A stretch of 64,000 bases of DNA from Bacteroidota bacterium (lineage in GTDB: Bacteria; Bacteroidota; Bacteroidia; UKL13-3), in contig JAUXUD010000057.1 in the NCBI GenBank assembly GCA_030680835.1, positions 88,855 through 152,854 of the forward strand. The letters run 5' to 3'. The notes beneath the pieces were generated by a model, which had not been told where the DNA came from, searched no databases, and saw only the letters and a list, made by a program, of their open reading frames with translations. Every line of letters starts with the position of its first letter. Positions within the stretch are counted from its first letter, which is position 1. This document shows positions 7,856 through 15,690 of the stretch, one piece after another. The translations under genes and the position numbers were made by a program.

Positions 7856-8932
7856 ATGGCTATAATAAAATTTGATAACAGCAACGCTCAGTTTTTTAAT
7901 ACTTTACGGCAACGGGTTGATGAATATTTCGTTACAAAAAACATCAAAACAACAGGTAATTTCAGACTTTTTTTAAAGACCGGTATTTTAATCAGCATTT
8001 TGGCTGTTTGCTATACCATTTTGGTGTTTTTCACTCCGGAGTCGGGTTGGTTAAGTTTGGGTATTTGTGCCATAATGGGTTTTGATATGGCTGCCATTGG
8101 CTTTAATGTAATGCATGATGGCGCACACGGAAGTTATTCGAGCAAAAAATGGGTAAATGAAATGATGAGTTACTCCTTAAATATTATGGGTGGAAGCAGT
8201 TATATGTGGAAGCAAAAACACAATATCAACCACCACTCCTATACCAATATTGAAGGCATGGATGATGATATCGACATCAAACCCTGGATTCGTGTTCACG
8301 AAAATCAACCCCGTCACTGGTTTCATCGTTTCCAGCATGTTTACGGCATGTTGTTATATGGCATGACGTATTTATTCTGGATATTCATGAATGATTTTAC
8401 CAAATACTTTGGCGGAAAAATTTCGCAGCATACTACCATGCGTAAAATGATACTCAGCGAACACATTATTTTTTGGATTACCAAAATCGGGTACGTGGGT
8501 TTGTTTTTAATTCTCCCTTTCTTTTTTGCAGGAGTAATTAATACTTTAATTGGTTATGCCGTTACGGTTTTTGTATGCGGACTGGTAATCGCGGTTGTAT
8601 TTCAACTGGCGCATGTTGTTGAAGATGCTCCTTTTATTGATACCCATGGAGAGAGTACAAAAATTGAAACCGAATGGGCCATACATCAGTTAAATACTAC
8701 ATTTAATTTTGCCACCGGCAGTAAAATTGTAGGCTGGTTGCTGGGCGGATTAAATTTTCAGGTTGAACACCATTTATTTCCACGCATCAGTCATGTACAT
8801 TACCCGCAGTTAAATAAAATTCTGATGCAAACCTGCAAAGATTTTGGGGTAGCATATAATGAATTTCCAACGGTTATTTCTGCATTGCGTTCACACCTGA
8901 TGCACTTGAAACAGATTGGAATGACAGCATAG
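7856..8932 (+). CDS. Membrane fatty acid desaturase (front-end type, no cytochrome b5 domain)
   Basis: Di-iron membrane desaturase introducing a double bond in a fatty acyl chain. With the ATG at 7856 it has 358 aa; a TTG ten codons upstream (7826) is possible but adds nothing conserved. The three histidine boxes are HDGAH (about 86), HNINHH (about 121) and QVEHH (about 301). The Gln in the last box is typical of front-end/linoleoyl-type desaturases. Four or more hydrophobic spans lie between them. No cytochrome b5 domain is fused, so a separate electron donor is needed. The last base of its TAG stop is the first base of a heptanucleotide array. Confidence 0.9.
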   Translation: MAIIKFDNSNAQFFNTLRQRVDEYFVTKNIKTTGNFRLFLKTGILISILAVCYTILVFFTPESGWLSLGICAIMGFDMAAIGFNVMHDGAHGSYSSKKWVNEMMSYSLNIMGGSSYMWKQKHNINHHSYTNIEGMDDDIDIKPWIRVHENQPRHWFHRFQHVYGMLLYGMTYLFWIFMNDFTKYFGGKISQHTTMRKMILSEHIIFWITKIGYVGLFLILPFFFAGVINTLIGYAVTVFVCGLVIAVVFQLAHVVEDAPFIDTHGESTKIETEWAIHQLNTTFNFATGSKIVGWLLGGLNFQVEHHLFPRISHVHYPQLNKILMQTCKDFGVAYNEFPTVISALRSHLMHLKQIGMTA

Positions 8933-9037
8933 GTATGAGGTATGAGGTATGAGGTATGAGGTATGAGTAAAAGATTCATTACATAATTAAACATTCACTT
9001 TCTCACTCATATCTAATAACTCATACCTAATACCTTC
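8932..9037. repeat. Inverted heptanucleotide array filling the gap between two convergent stop codons
   Basis: Five exact GGTATGA units run from 8932 (last base of the desaturase stop) to 8966. After an AT-rich spacer, 9002-9037 carries on the minus strand GGTATTA, GGTATGA, GTTATTA, GATATGA and GTGAG, and ends exactly at the stop codon (9038-9040) of the convergent deacetylase gene. Each gene therefore reads into the same motif in the same orientation. Confidence 0.85.
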
Positions 9038-10072
9038 TTAACTCAGTTTTCGTTGTACTATAGATCTTCCTCGTATTTTATTAATGGTTTGAAATACCAG
9101 CAAAGCCTTTAAATAAGTTTGCATATCGCTTAAATTATTATCGCCGTCAAAGCGATGTACCATATTCGGTACCATGTCTTTTTTGAGTTTTTGTGAGCCA
9201 AAAAGCAATTCAAAAGGTGCTGTTTTCTTTAGTTCATTAAAAAAACGCATGGGTGTTTTGATATCGGTAAACGGAAATGAAAACGTACGGTGGGTTTCAT
9301 TAAAATGTTCCTTCAGGTACTGCATGGCCGATTCGGTTTGATGTACCTGTTCATCCGTATCAATATTCCAGTATTCGGGGTGCCACTCGCTATGGCTGCC
9401 CAGTATAAATCCTTTGTTTTTTAAGTCCTGAACCTGTGTGGTGTTCATGTAAGGTTTATGCTGCTTTAAATAGGCTTCAAACGAGTACTCAATCGCATGC
9501 GCAATGATATCATATACCTGTCTGTTTTTATAGTTGATACTTTTTATTCCTTTATAATAATCCGGCTGTATTATATTATTTTCAATTAATATTTCCTGAA
9601 CCTTTTTTATAAGGCTTTCGCTGTTTTGTAATTTAATATATTCCAATAATATACTGGCCTTATACCGGTGCAATAATGCCTTATTATCAATCACAGCGGT
9701 ATTCAGATAAAAGATGGCCGGAATGCCTTTGCGCAACATGATTTCCGGGGCATTTTCATAGGTTTGTCTCAGGCCATCATCAAATGTAATGATGAAACTT
9801 TTAGGTGGAACCGGCTTATTCTCACGGTAACAGGCTAACAAGTCATCATAGCTTATGGGCTTTAAATTCTTTAACAACAAATCCATATCCTGTTCAAATT
9901 GTCTGCTGTTTTTTGAACCATACGGCAAAATATGTTCGAGGTGAATTAAGCGTTCTTCGGTTATTGCATGATAAATGGGAACAAACAAACTGTGTTGTTT
10001 ATTTAAAGCGGCTAATGGAGTGAAAGGAAGCCAGGAACAGGCTTTAAAAAAATATTGTTTTTTACTGGGCAT
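9038..10072 (-). CDS. Polysaccharide deacetylase family protein (NodB fold, CE4)
   Basis: Likely removes acetyl groups from an N-acetylated surface polysaccharide. With ATG 10072 it has 344 aa; a TTG at 10102 would add ten residues. The NodB motif 1 TFDDG (about residue 95, ITFDDGLRQT) is intact and a candidate motif 2 is GSHSEWHPEYW, i.e. H-S-x-x-H, later in the chain. An inserted helical segment after FYLNTAVID resembles Bacteroidota CE4 proteins. The start overlaps the upstream GT2 gene by 11 bases, so the two are translationally coupled. No clear signal peptide, so the site of action is uncertain. Confidence 0.83.
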   Translation of the reverse strand: MPSKKQYFFKACSWLPFTPLAALNKQHSLFVPIYHAITEERLIHLEHILPYGSKNSRQFEQDMDLLLKNLKPISYDDLLACYRENKPVPPKSFIITFDDGLRQTYENAPEIMLRKGIPAIFYLNTAVIDNKALLHRYKASILLEYIKLQNSESLIKKVQEILIENNIIQPDYYKGIKSINYKNRQVYDIIAHAIEYSFEAYLKQHKPYMNTTQVQDLKNKGFILGSHSEWHPEYWNIDTDEQVHQTESAMQYLKEHFNETHRTFSFPFTDIKTPMRFFNELKKTAPFELLFGSQKLKKDMVPNMVHRFDGDNNLSDMQTYLKALLVFQTINKIRGRSIVQRKLS

Positions 10073-11261
10073 TGGGTTTAATATTTTCCATAACCTCCTC
10101 AATACTGATCACATGAGAATGGGAAGTATGGGTATGCTTTTTTGCTTTACGCACTTTCATCATAGCCAGCATTTGTAAAACCACAAAACGCGGAATTTTA
10201 GGCAGTACCTGTACCACGCGCTTGTCGTTTGCATAAGTTAAAATAATTAAAACAAAGGAAACAAAAAATGCGGCAATAGAACCGAGCATGATGTATGCAA
10301 GCAGCGGGTCTAATAATAAATCAAGCACAATAAACGCAGCAGCAGCAGGGAATAGCACCACCAAGGGTGGCCGCATATGGTTAATGCCATAATATATTTT
10401 ATCAAAACTTAAAGAAGTAATGCCTTTTAAAACCACACCTACTCCCAGTTTGGCATACCTGAAATAGCCATACAGCCATTTTGATCTTTGTTGGATCAGC
10501 CCGTCTCCGGTGGATGTTTTTTCATCAAAAACAATGGCCTGCGATTCGTAGCCGATTCTGTCGACAAGCAGTATAGCAGTTGCCTGCAATTTTTTATCGA
10601 AGCCTGATAAGTAAACATCGAATTTAACCTGTTTAAAAACCTCCAGATCAATTACAAAACCCAGGCCCCAGATTCCGGATGAGAGTCCGAGTTTGCTTCT
10701 GCTGAATTTGTCGATAAAGGTATAATACGTTTCATTGGCAGCATCCATGCAAGCGGCATCGGTATTGAGGTTTTTAGGCGCAATGCGGCCCTGAACCATT
10801 TTATAACCTTTGTTAAAATAACGGTTCATCAGGTTAAAATATTCGGGGTGAACCAGATTGTCAGCATCAAATACCGCAATGGCATCGTGCGTTCTTATAA
10901 AATTATCGATGGCCAGTTTAATGGATTTGGTTTTCGCATTTAAATCATGTTTCGGTTTTAGTATCGTAACATTGGGCGCATTTAAATATGACAGGTCTTC
11001 ACGAACTTTATCGGCAACTACATAAATATGAATGTTCTTATAAACCTGTTTTTGCAGAGAATCAACCAGGGGTCCGATAAAAATAGGTTGCTGGTGCGCA
11101 CACACAATAGCTGCAAAATCATAGTTTTTTGCAATCACAACCGGCTTTGATTTACCCGGGAATAATAAACGCTTCAGGGTTACCAGAATATAGGCAACAA
11201 AAGGCACCAGCAGGTAGAAAATAATGAGGCCCTGGCCAATAACAAGTAAGACTCTGATCAT
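10062..11261 (-). CDS. Membrane glycosyltransferase family 2, processive-synthase-like
   Basis: A 399-aa GT2 enzyme likely to build or extend a surface polysaccharide at the inner membrane. Topology resembles NodC/PgaC: one N-terminal transmembrane segment (about 4-29), a cytosolic GT-A domain with FDADN metal-binding motif (about 131) and a QQRSKW acceptor-site motif resembling the QxxRW of processive synthases but with Lys in place of Arg, then two to three C-terminal transmembrane segments (about 300-360). The C-terminal tail is His-rich (KKHTHTSHSH). It overlaps the deacetylase gene and is divergent from an ABC exporter. Sugar specificity cannot be read. Confidence 0.85.
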   Translation of the reverse strand: MIRVLLVIGQGLIIFYLLVPFVAYILVTLKRLLFPGKSKPVVIAKNYDFAAIVCAHQQPIFIGPLVDSLQKQVYKNIHIYVVADKVREDLSYLNAPNVTILKPKHDLNAKTKSIKLAIDNFIRTHDAIAVFDADNLVHPEYFNLMNRYFNKGYKMVQGRIAPKNLNTDAACMDAANETYYTFIDKFSRSKLGLSSGIWGLGFVIDLEVFKQVKFDVYLSGFDKKLQATAILLVDRIGYESQAIVFDEKTSTGDGLIQQRSKWLYGYFRYAKLGVGVVLKGITSLSFDKIYYGINHMRPPLVVLFPAAAAFIVLDLLLDPLLAYIMLGSIAAFFVSFVLIILTYANDKRVVQVLPKIPRFVVLQMLAMMKVRKAKKHTHTSHSHVISIEEVMENIKPNAQ

Positions 11262-11270
11262 AAACCGTAT

Positions 11271-11287
11271 TTATGTTACGAACATAA
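11271..11287. promoter_or_regulatory. Operator-like perfect inverted repeat in a divergent promoter region
   Basis: TTATGTT-ACG-AACATAA is a perfect 7-bp inverted repeat with a 3-base centre, inside the 69-base gap between the minus-strand GT2 gene and the plus-strand ABC exporter. Size and symmetry suit a dimeric regulator binding site controlling both directions. No regulator gene is adjacent. Confidence 0.45.
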
Positions 11288-11311
11288 CAAAAAAATAATT
11301 TGTTTTATCCT

Positions 11312-11319
11312 TATTTTTG
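11312..11319 (+). promoter_or_regulatory. Putative -7 promoter box of the ABC exporter gene
   Basis: TATTTTTG matches TAnnTTTG and lies 12 bases before the ATG at 11331. A TTTG at 11299-11302 is too close to be a proper -33 box. Confidence 0.4.
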
Positions 11320-11330
11320 ACCCCTTACAC

Positions 11331-13109
11331 ATGTTGAAACCGAACTCAATTAAAATAGGCAATGCTTTTAACTGGAATTTATTTGGTAAAATATTTTCTC
11401 TGGCTTTACCCTTTAAAAAACAATTTTACCTGGCCGTATTTTTAACGCTGGGCATGTCATTTTTGGGGCCTTACCGCCCATATCTCATACAATATGCCCT
11501 TGATCATTATGTTGCTTCGGGCGATGCAAAGGGTTTAATGTGGATGAGCTTGCTCATTTTCGGACTTTTGTTATTGCATTCTGTAATGCAGTTGGGAAGC
11601 ACCATACTGGCCAATTTTTTGGGTCAGAATATTATTAAAGACTTACGCAATAAAGTATACAGGCATATCATTGGCCTGCAATTGCGGTTTTTTGATAAAA
11701 CACCGGTAGGCACGCTGGTAACCCGGAGTATCAGTGATATTGAAACCATCAGTGAAGTTTTTAGTGAGGGGATGATAAATATTGTGGGAGATATTTTTCA
11801 AATCGTTTTTATTCTGATTTTAATGTTTGCAACCGATGTTAAATTATCGCTGGTAAGTTTATCGGTTATACCTATCTTGTTTTATAGTGGTTACCTGTTT
11901 AAGGAAAAAGTAAAAGAAAGTTTTGAAGATGTAAGAAACCAGGTTGCCCGGCTCAATACATTCGTACAGGAACATATTACCGGAATGCATATTGTGCAGC
12001 TTTTTAACCGGGAGCAACGCGAACTGGAATCGTTTAAAGCAATCAATAAAGTGCACAGAGACGCGAATATCAAATCGGTATTTTATTATTCGGTATTCTT
12101 TCCGGTGGTGGAAGTTTTATCAGCCATTTCTATTGGATTAATTGTGTGGTATGGTTCAAAAGGAGCCCTCGAAAATCATATTTCCATTGGAACCCTGATT
12201 GCTTTTATTATGTATATCAACTTATTTTTCAGACCCATCAGGCAACTGGCCGACCGATTTAACAACCTGCAAATGGGAATGGTTTCGAGTGATCGGATTT
12301 TTAAACTCCTGGATCAGAAAGAAAATATTGAACACAGCGGTATACTCACACTGCAAAGACCTTTGGGCAATATTGAATTTAAAAATATCTGGTTTGGTTA
12401 CCAACCCCATGAACCCGTTTTAAAAAATATAAACTTCAGGGTGAACCAGGGGCAAACCATAGCAATTGTAGGCGCAACCGGGGCAGGCAAATCGAGCATT
12501 ATCAATTTGCTGGGGAGATTTTACGAAATTGACAAGGGAGAAATTTTAATTGATGGCCGGAATATTTATGATTACACCAATCAAAGTTTACGCAAATACA
12601 TCAGTGTGGTATTGCAGGATGTATTTTTATTCAGCGGAAGTATTATGGACAATATTAAGCTGTACAATCAAAATATTGATGAAGAAAAAATAATTGCCAC
12701 AGCAAAACTTTTAGGTGCCCATGAGTTTATAGAACAATTGCCCAATGGCTATCATCAGCAGGTGCACGAACGGGGTGCAAGCTTATCAGTAGGGCAACGC
12801 CAGCTTATTTCTTTTGTGCGTGCCATGGTAACCAATCCGGCCATTCTGGTTTTGGATGAAGCCACTTCATCAATTGATCATGAAACCGAAGAAATTATTC
12901 AGAAGGCTATTGAAAAAATGCGTAAGGGCCGAAGCAGTATTGTTATTGCACATCGTTTAAGTACCGTTATTGATGCCGATGAAATTATTGTTTTAGATAA
13001 GGGAATTATTGTTGAAAAAGGAAACCACTTTGAGCTGCTTCAAACAGAGGGTTATTATAAAAGATTGTATGAACACCAGTTTGCAGTAAGTGGCGGGGGA
13101 CAAACCTGA
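11331..13109 (+). CDS. ABC exporter, fused permease and ATPase (MsbA-like type)
   Basis: A 592-aa half-transporter that would dimerise in the inner membrane to export a lipid, peptide or drug. Six transmembrane helices occupy about residues 25-315. The ATPase domain has Walker A GATGAGKSS (about 382-390), Q-loop VLQDVFLFSG, signature LSVGQRQ (about 485), Walker B AILVLDEAT (about 503-511) and H-loop IAHRLST. The signature LSVGQ deviates slightly from LSGGQ, as in some multidrug/lipid exporters. It is divergent from the polysaccharide module, so a linked substrate is possible but not shown. Confidence 0.92.
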   Translation: MLKPNSIKIGNAFNWNLFGKIFSLALPFKKQFYLAVFLTLGMSFLGPYRPYLIQYALDHYVASGDAKGLMWMSLLIFGLLLLHSVMQLGSTILANFLGQNIIKDLRNKVYRHIIGLQLRFFDKTPVGTLVTRSISDIETISEVFSEGMINIVGDIFQIVFILILMFATDVKLSLVSLSVIPILFYSGYLFKEKVKESFEDVRNQVARLNTFVQEHITGMHIVQLFNREQRELESFKAINKVHRDANIKSVFYYSVFFPVVEVLSAISIGLIVWYGSKGALENHISIGTLIAFIMYINLFFRPIRQLADRFNNLQMGMVSSDRIFKLLDQKENIEHSGILTLQRPLGNIEFKNIWFGYQPHEPVLKNINFRVNQGQTIAIVGATGAGKSSIINLLGRFYEIDKGEILIDGRNIYDYTNQSLRKYISVVLQDVFLFSGSIMDNIKLYNQNIDEEKIIATAKLLGAHEFIEQLPNGYHQQVHERGASLSVGQRQLISFVRAMVTNPAILVLDEATSSIDHETEEIIQKAIEKMRKGRSSIVIAHRLSTVIDADEIIVLDKGIIVEKGNHFELLQTEGYYKRLYEHQFAVSGGGQT

Positions 13110-13277
13110 AATATATCATAAATTCCCATTTGAATGTTATTGGGTAAATTCATACATTTGAAAAGGACTTCCGGTTTTATTTTGCTGGTTAATCTATAGA
13201 AATTGTTAAGCGGCTTACAGAACGGGCAATCCGGATTCGTTTTTTGAAACAATTTATCCAATCTTAATTTTATCTAT

Positions 13278-15410
13278 ATGAAAATTTATGATGAAAAACA
13301 CATTAAAAACGTAGTGCTGATTGGCGCCACGAAAAGCGGCAAAACCACTTTTGCCGAAACCATGCTATTTGAGGCCGGAATTACTAACCGGCGCGGAACT
13401 GTAGAAGAAAAAAACACCATTTCCGATTACCATGAAATTGAACATGAAAGAGGCAGTTCCGTTTATGCCACTACCCTACACACCGAGTGGCGCGATTACA
13501 AAATAAATATTATTGATACCCCCGGACTTGACGATTTTATCGGGGAAGTAGTTTCTGCAGTTCGGGTATGCGATACCGCCCTGGTATTACTGAATGCACA
13601 AAACGGACTGGAAGTAGGCACCGAATTGCTTTGGGATTATGTAAACAAGTTTAATAAACCTACCATTATAGCCATTAACCAGCTCGACCGGGATCGGGCG
13701 GATTTTAACCATACCCTGGAACAATCGAAAAAGTTTTTTGGCAATGCCGTTACCGTTATGCAATATCCATTAAATGTGGGTTTAAGTTTTAACTGTATTG
13801 TGGATGTATTGAATATGGTGATGTATAGTTTTCCCGAAACCGGTGGTAAACCCAAAAAGTTACCCATACCGGAGGATGAAATGGAAAGGGCCGAAAAACT
13901 ACACAATGATCTGGTAGAAAAAGCAGCTGAAAATGATGAAGAACTCATGGAGCTTTATTTTCAGAAAGGCAATCTGGATGAAGATGAACTCAGAAAAGGG
14001 CTGAAAATAGGCATGATGAAACATCAGATTTTTCCTGTTTTTTGTGTATGTGCGCGAAAAAATATGGGTGTTGGCAGAATCATGGGTTTCATTGATAATG
14101 TTGCCCCTTCGGCCATTGAAATGCCTCCTGAAGTAACTGAACAAGGGAGCCCTGTTCCCTGTGATCCGGCTAAACCCACCCGCTTGTTTGTTTTTAAAAC
14201 TCTGGTTGAACCGCATCTGGGACGGCTTTCATTTTTTAAGGTATTATCCGGTGAAGTTGCAACCGGTATGGAACTGCAAAACGAAACCACTTCGGTTACT
14301 GAGCGTATTGGACAGTTATTTATTGCAGATGGCAAAAACAGAAATCCGATTGAACGTTTGAAAGCCGGAGATATTGGTTGTACGTTAAAACTTAAAAACA
14401 CAAATGTAAATCATACCCTGAACGGTAAAGGAGCCAAAGACAATATTGCGCCCATACAATTTCCTGAACCTAAAATACGGGTTGCCATACTTACCAAAAA
14501 CAAACAGGATGATGATAAACTGGGAGAGGTTTTAAGTGAGATGCATCAGGAAGATCCTACGGTAATTATTGAATACAACCGAGAAGCCAAACAAATCATT
14601 TTGCATGTAATGGGTGAATTGCATCTTTCGGTAACTAAATGGATATTGGAACATATTTACAAAATTCCGGTTGAGTTTACCAAGGCAAAAATTCCATACC
14701 GTGAAACCATTCAGAAACCTTCAATGGCATCCTATAAACATAAAAAACAATCGGGCGGTGCCGGACAGTTTGGTGAGGTTTATATGAAGATTGAGCCTTA
14801 TTTTGAAGGCATGCCGCAGTTAACCGAATTTCAGGTGCGGGATACCGAAGTAACCGAATTGCCCTGGGGCGGTAAACTGGTTTTTAACAATTGTATTGTT
14901 GGGGGTGTAATTGATGCCCGCTTTATTCCTTCTATTCTCAAGGGAATTATGGAACGTATGAATGAAGGACCATTAACCGGCTCCTATGTACGCGATGTAA
15001 GAGTGAGTGTTTATGATGGCAAAATGCATGCGGTTGACAGCAATGATATTTCATTTAAAATTGCCGGAATGATGGCGTTCCGGGATGCTTTTCATCAGGC
15101 TGAGCCCTTATTGCTTGAACCCATACACAATGTAGAAGTTGCAGTGCCCGATACCATGATGGGTGATGTAATGACTGAATTGCAGGGATGCAGAAGCATG
15201 ATTATGAATATGGAAGTTGACAACGGCTACCAGGTCATTAAAGCACGTACCCCAATGGCCGAGCTTGATAAATTCTTTCACTCATTAAGAAGTGTCAGTC
15301 AGGGCCGGGCTAAAGTACGCAGCCATTTTGCCGATTATGCTCCGGTACCTTTCGAAATGCAAAAACAATTGGTTGACGAATACCGCAAAACCGAAATGGC
15401 GGAGAAGTAG
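13278..15410 (+). CDS. EF-G paralogue (EF-G2-like) lacking the catalytic histidine
   Basis: A 710-aa translational GTPase with all EF-G domains: G domain (1 to about 280), then domains II, III, IV and V, including the domain IV motif KKQSGGAGQFGEVY. Nucleotide contacts are present: G1 GATKSGKTT (16-24), G3 DTPG (80-83), G4 NQLD. Canonical EF-G has DTPGHVDF; here the sequence is DTPGLDDF, so the catalytic His of switch II is Leu84, and switch I has ERGSS in place of RGIT. This fits the Bacteroides EF-G2 type, reported to promote translocation without GTP hydrolysis, more than housekeeping EF-G or TetM. It starts at ATG 13278. Palindromic repeats follow the stop. Confidence 0.88.
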   Translation: MKIYDEKHIKNVVLIGATKSGKTTFAETMLFEAGITNRRGTVEEKNTISDYHEIEHERGSSVYATTLHTEWRDYKINIIDTPGLDDFIGEVVSAVRVCDTALVLLNAQNGLEVGTELLWDYVNKFNKPTIIAINQLDRDRADFNHTLEQSKKFFGNAVTVMQYPLNVGLSFNCIVDVLNMVMYSFPETGGKPKKLPIPEDEMERAEKLHNDLVEKAAENDEELMELYFQKGNLDEDELRKGLKIGMMKHQIFPVFCVCARKNMGVGRIMGFIDNVAPSAIEMPPEVTEQGSPVPCDPAKPTRLFVFKTLVEPHLGRLSFFKVLSGEVATGMELQNETTSVTERIGQLFIADGKNRNPIERLKAGDIGCTLKLKNTNVNHTLNGKGAKDNIAPIQFPEPKIRVAILTKNKQDDDKLGEVLSEMHQEDPTVIIEYNREAKQIILHVMGELHLSVTKWILEHIYKIPVEFTKAKIPYRETIQKPSMASYKHKKQSGGAGQFGEVYMKIEPYFEGMPQLTEFQVRDTEVTELPWGGKLVFNNCIVGGVIDARFIPSILKGIMERMNEGPLTGSYVRDVRVSVYDGKMHAVDSNDISFKIAGMMAFRDAFHQAEPLLLEPIHNVEVAVPDTMMGDVMTELQGCRSMIMNMEVDNGYQVIKARTPMAELDKFFHSLRSVSQGRAKVRSHFADYAPVPFEMQKQLVDEYRKTEMAEK

Positions 15411-15419
15411 TTAATAAGG

Positions 15420-15442
15420 CCCTTCGACAAGCTCAGGGTGAC
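15420..15442. repeat. 23-base dispersed repeat with CCCT/AGGG ends, copy 1
   Basis: The 23 bases starting CCCTTCGACAAGC are identical to those at 47310-47332. The element begins 9 bases after the EF-G paralogue stop; the other copy lies 21 bases after the fumC stop. CCCT and AGGG can pair around the middle. Similar sequences are, from general experience, widespread in Bacteroidota intergenic regions; that was not checked. Confidence 0.8.
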
Positions 15443-15485
15443 ATTAAATATAAATTGCTAGCCGTTTGGCTTTTTAAATTTGTTC

Positions 15486-15535
15486 CTTTGTTTCTTTGTA
15501 GCAATATGAATTTTAATGGCTACAAAGAAACAAAG
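15486..15535. repeat. Inverted repeat, GCTACAAAG family, copy 2
   Basis: CTTTGTTTCTTTGTAGC (15486-15502) is exactly complementary to GCTACAAAGAAACAAAG (15519-15535), a 17-bp stem with a 16-base AT-rich loop. It is the same family as 7306-7362, where the arms are less perfect and the loop differs. Confidence 0.82.
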
Positions 15536-15577
15536 AAACGAATAGGATCTCTATATAATTTTAAATACATTGTACCT

Positions 15578-15682
15578 CGTAATTCGTAATTCGTCACTCG
15601 TAATTCGTCACTCGTAATTCGTCACTCGTAATTCGTCACTTGTAATTCGTCACTTGTAATTCGTCACTCGTAATTCGTATTT
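15578..15682. repeat. Heptanucleotide array, 15 units, alternating CGTAATT and CGTCACT
   Basis: Exactly 105 bases, 15 units of 7 bp in perfect phase. Two CGTAATT units are followed by a regular alternation CGTCACT/CGTAATT (a 14-bp higher-order period) with C-to-T changes in two units and CGTATTT at the end. It stops 8 bases before the stop codon of the convergent Fn3 protein gene. No spacers are present, so it is not a CRISPR. Confidence 0.9.
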
Positions 15683-15690
15683 CCTTCCTC

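Noticed and set aside
13055..13261. 68-codon minus-strand frame with several cysteines between the ABC exporter and the EF-G paralogue
   Set aside because: It overlaps the 3-prime end of the ABC gene, has no family resemblance or signal, and no start context; I consider it chance, although a short cysteine-rich peptide cannot be excluded.
13278..15410. Tetracycline ribosomal protection protein (TetM type)
   Set aside because: Length is 710 aa against about 640, and the domain IV motif matches EF-G paralogues; the missing catalytic His is also not a TetM feature.
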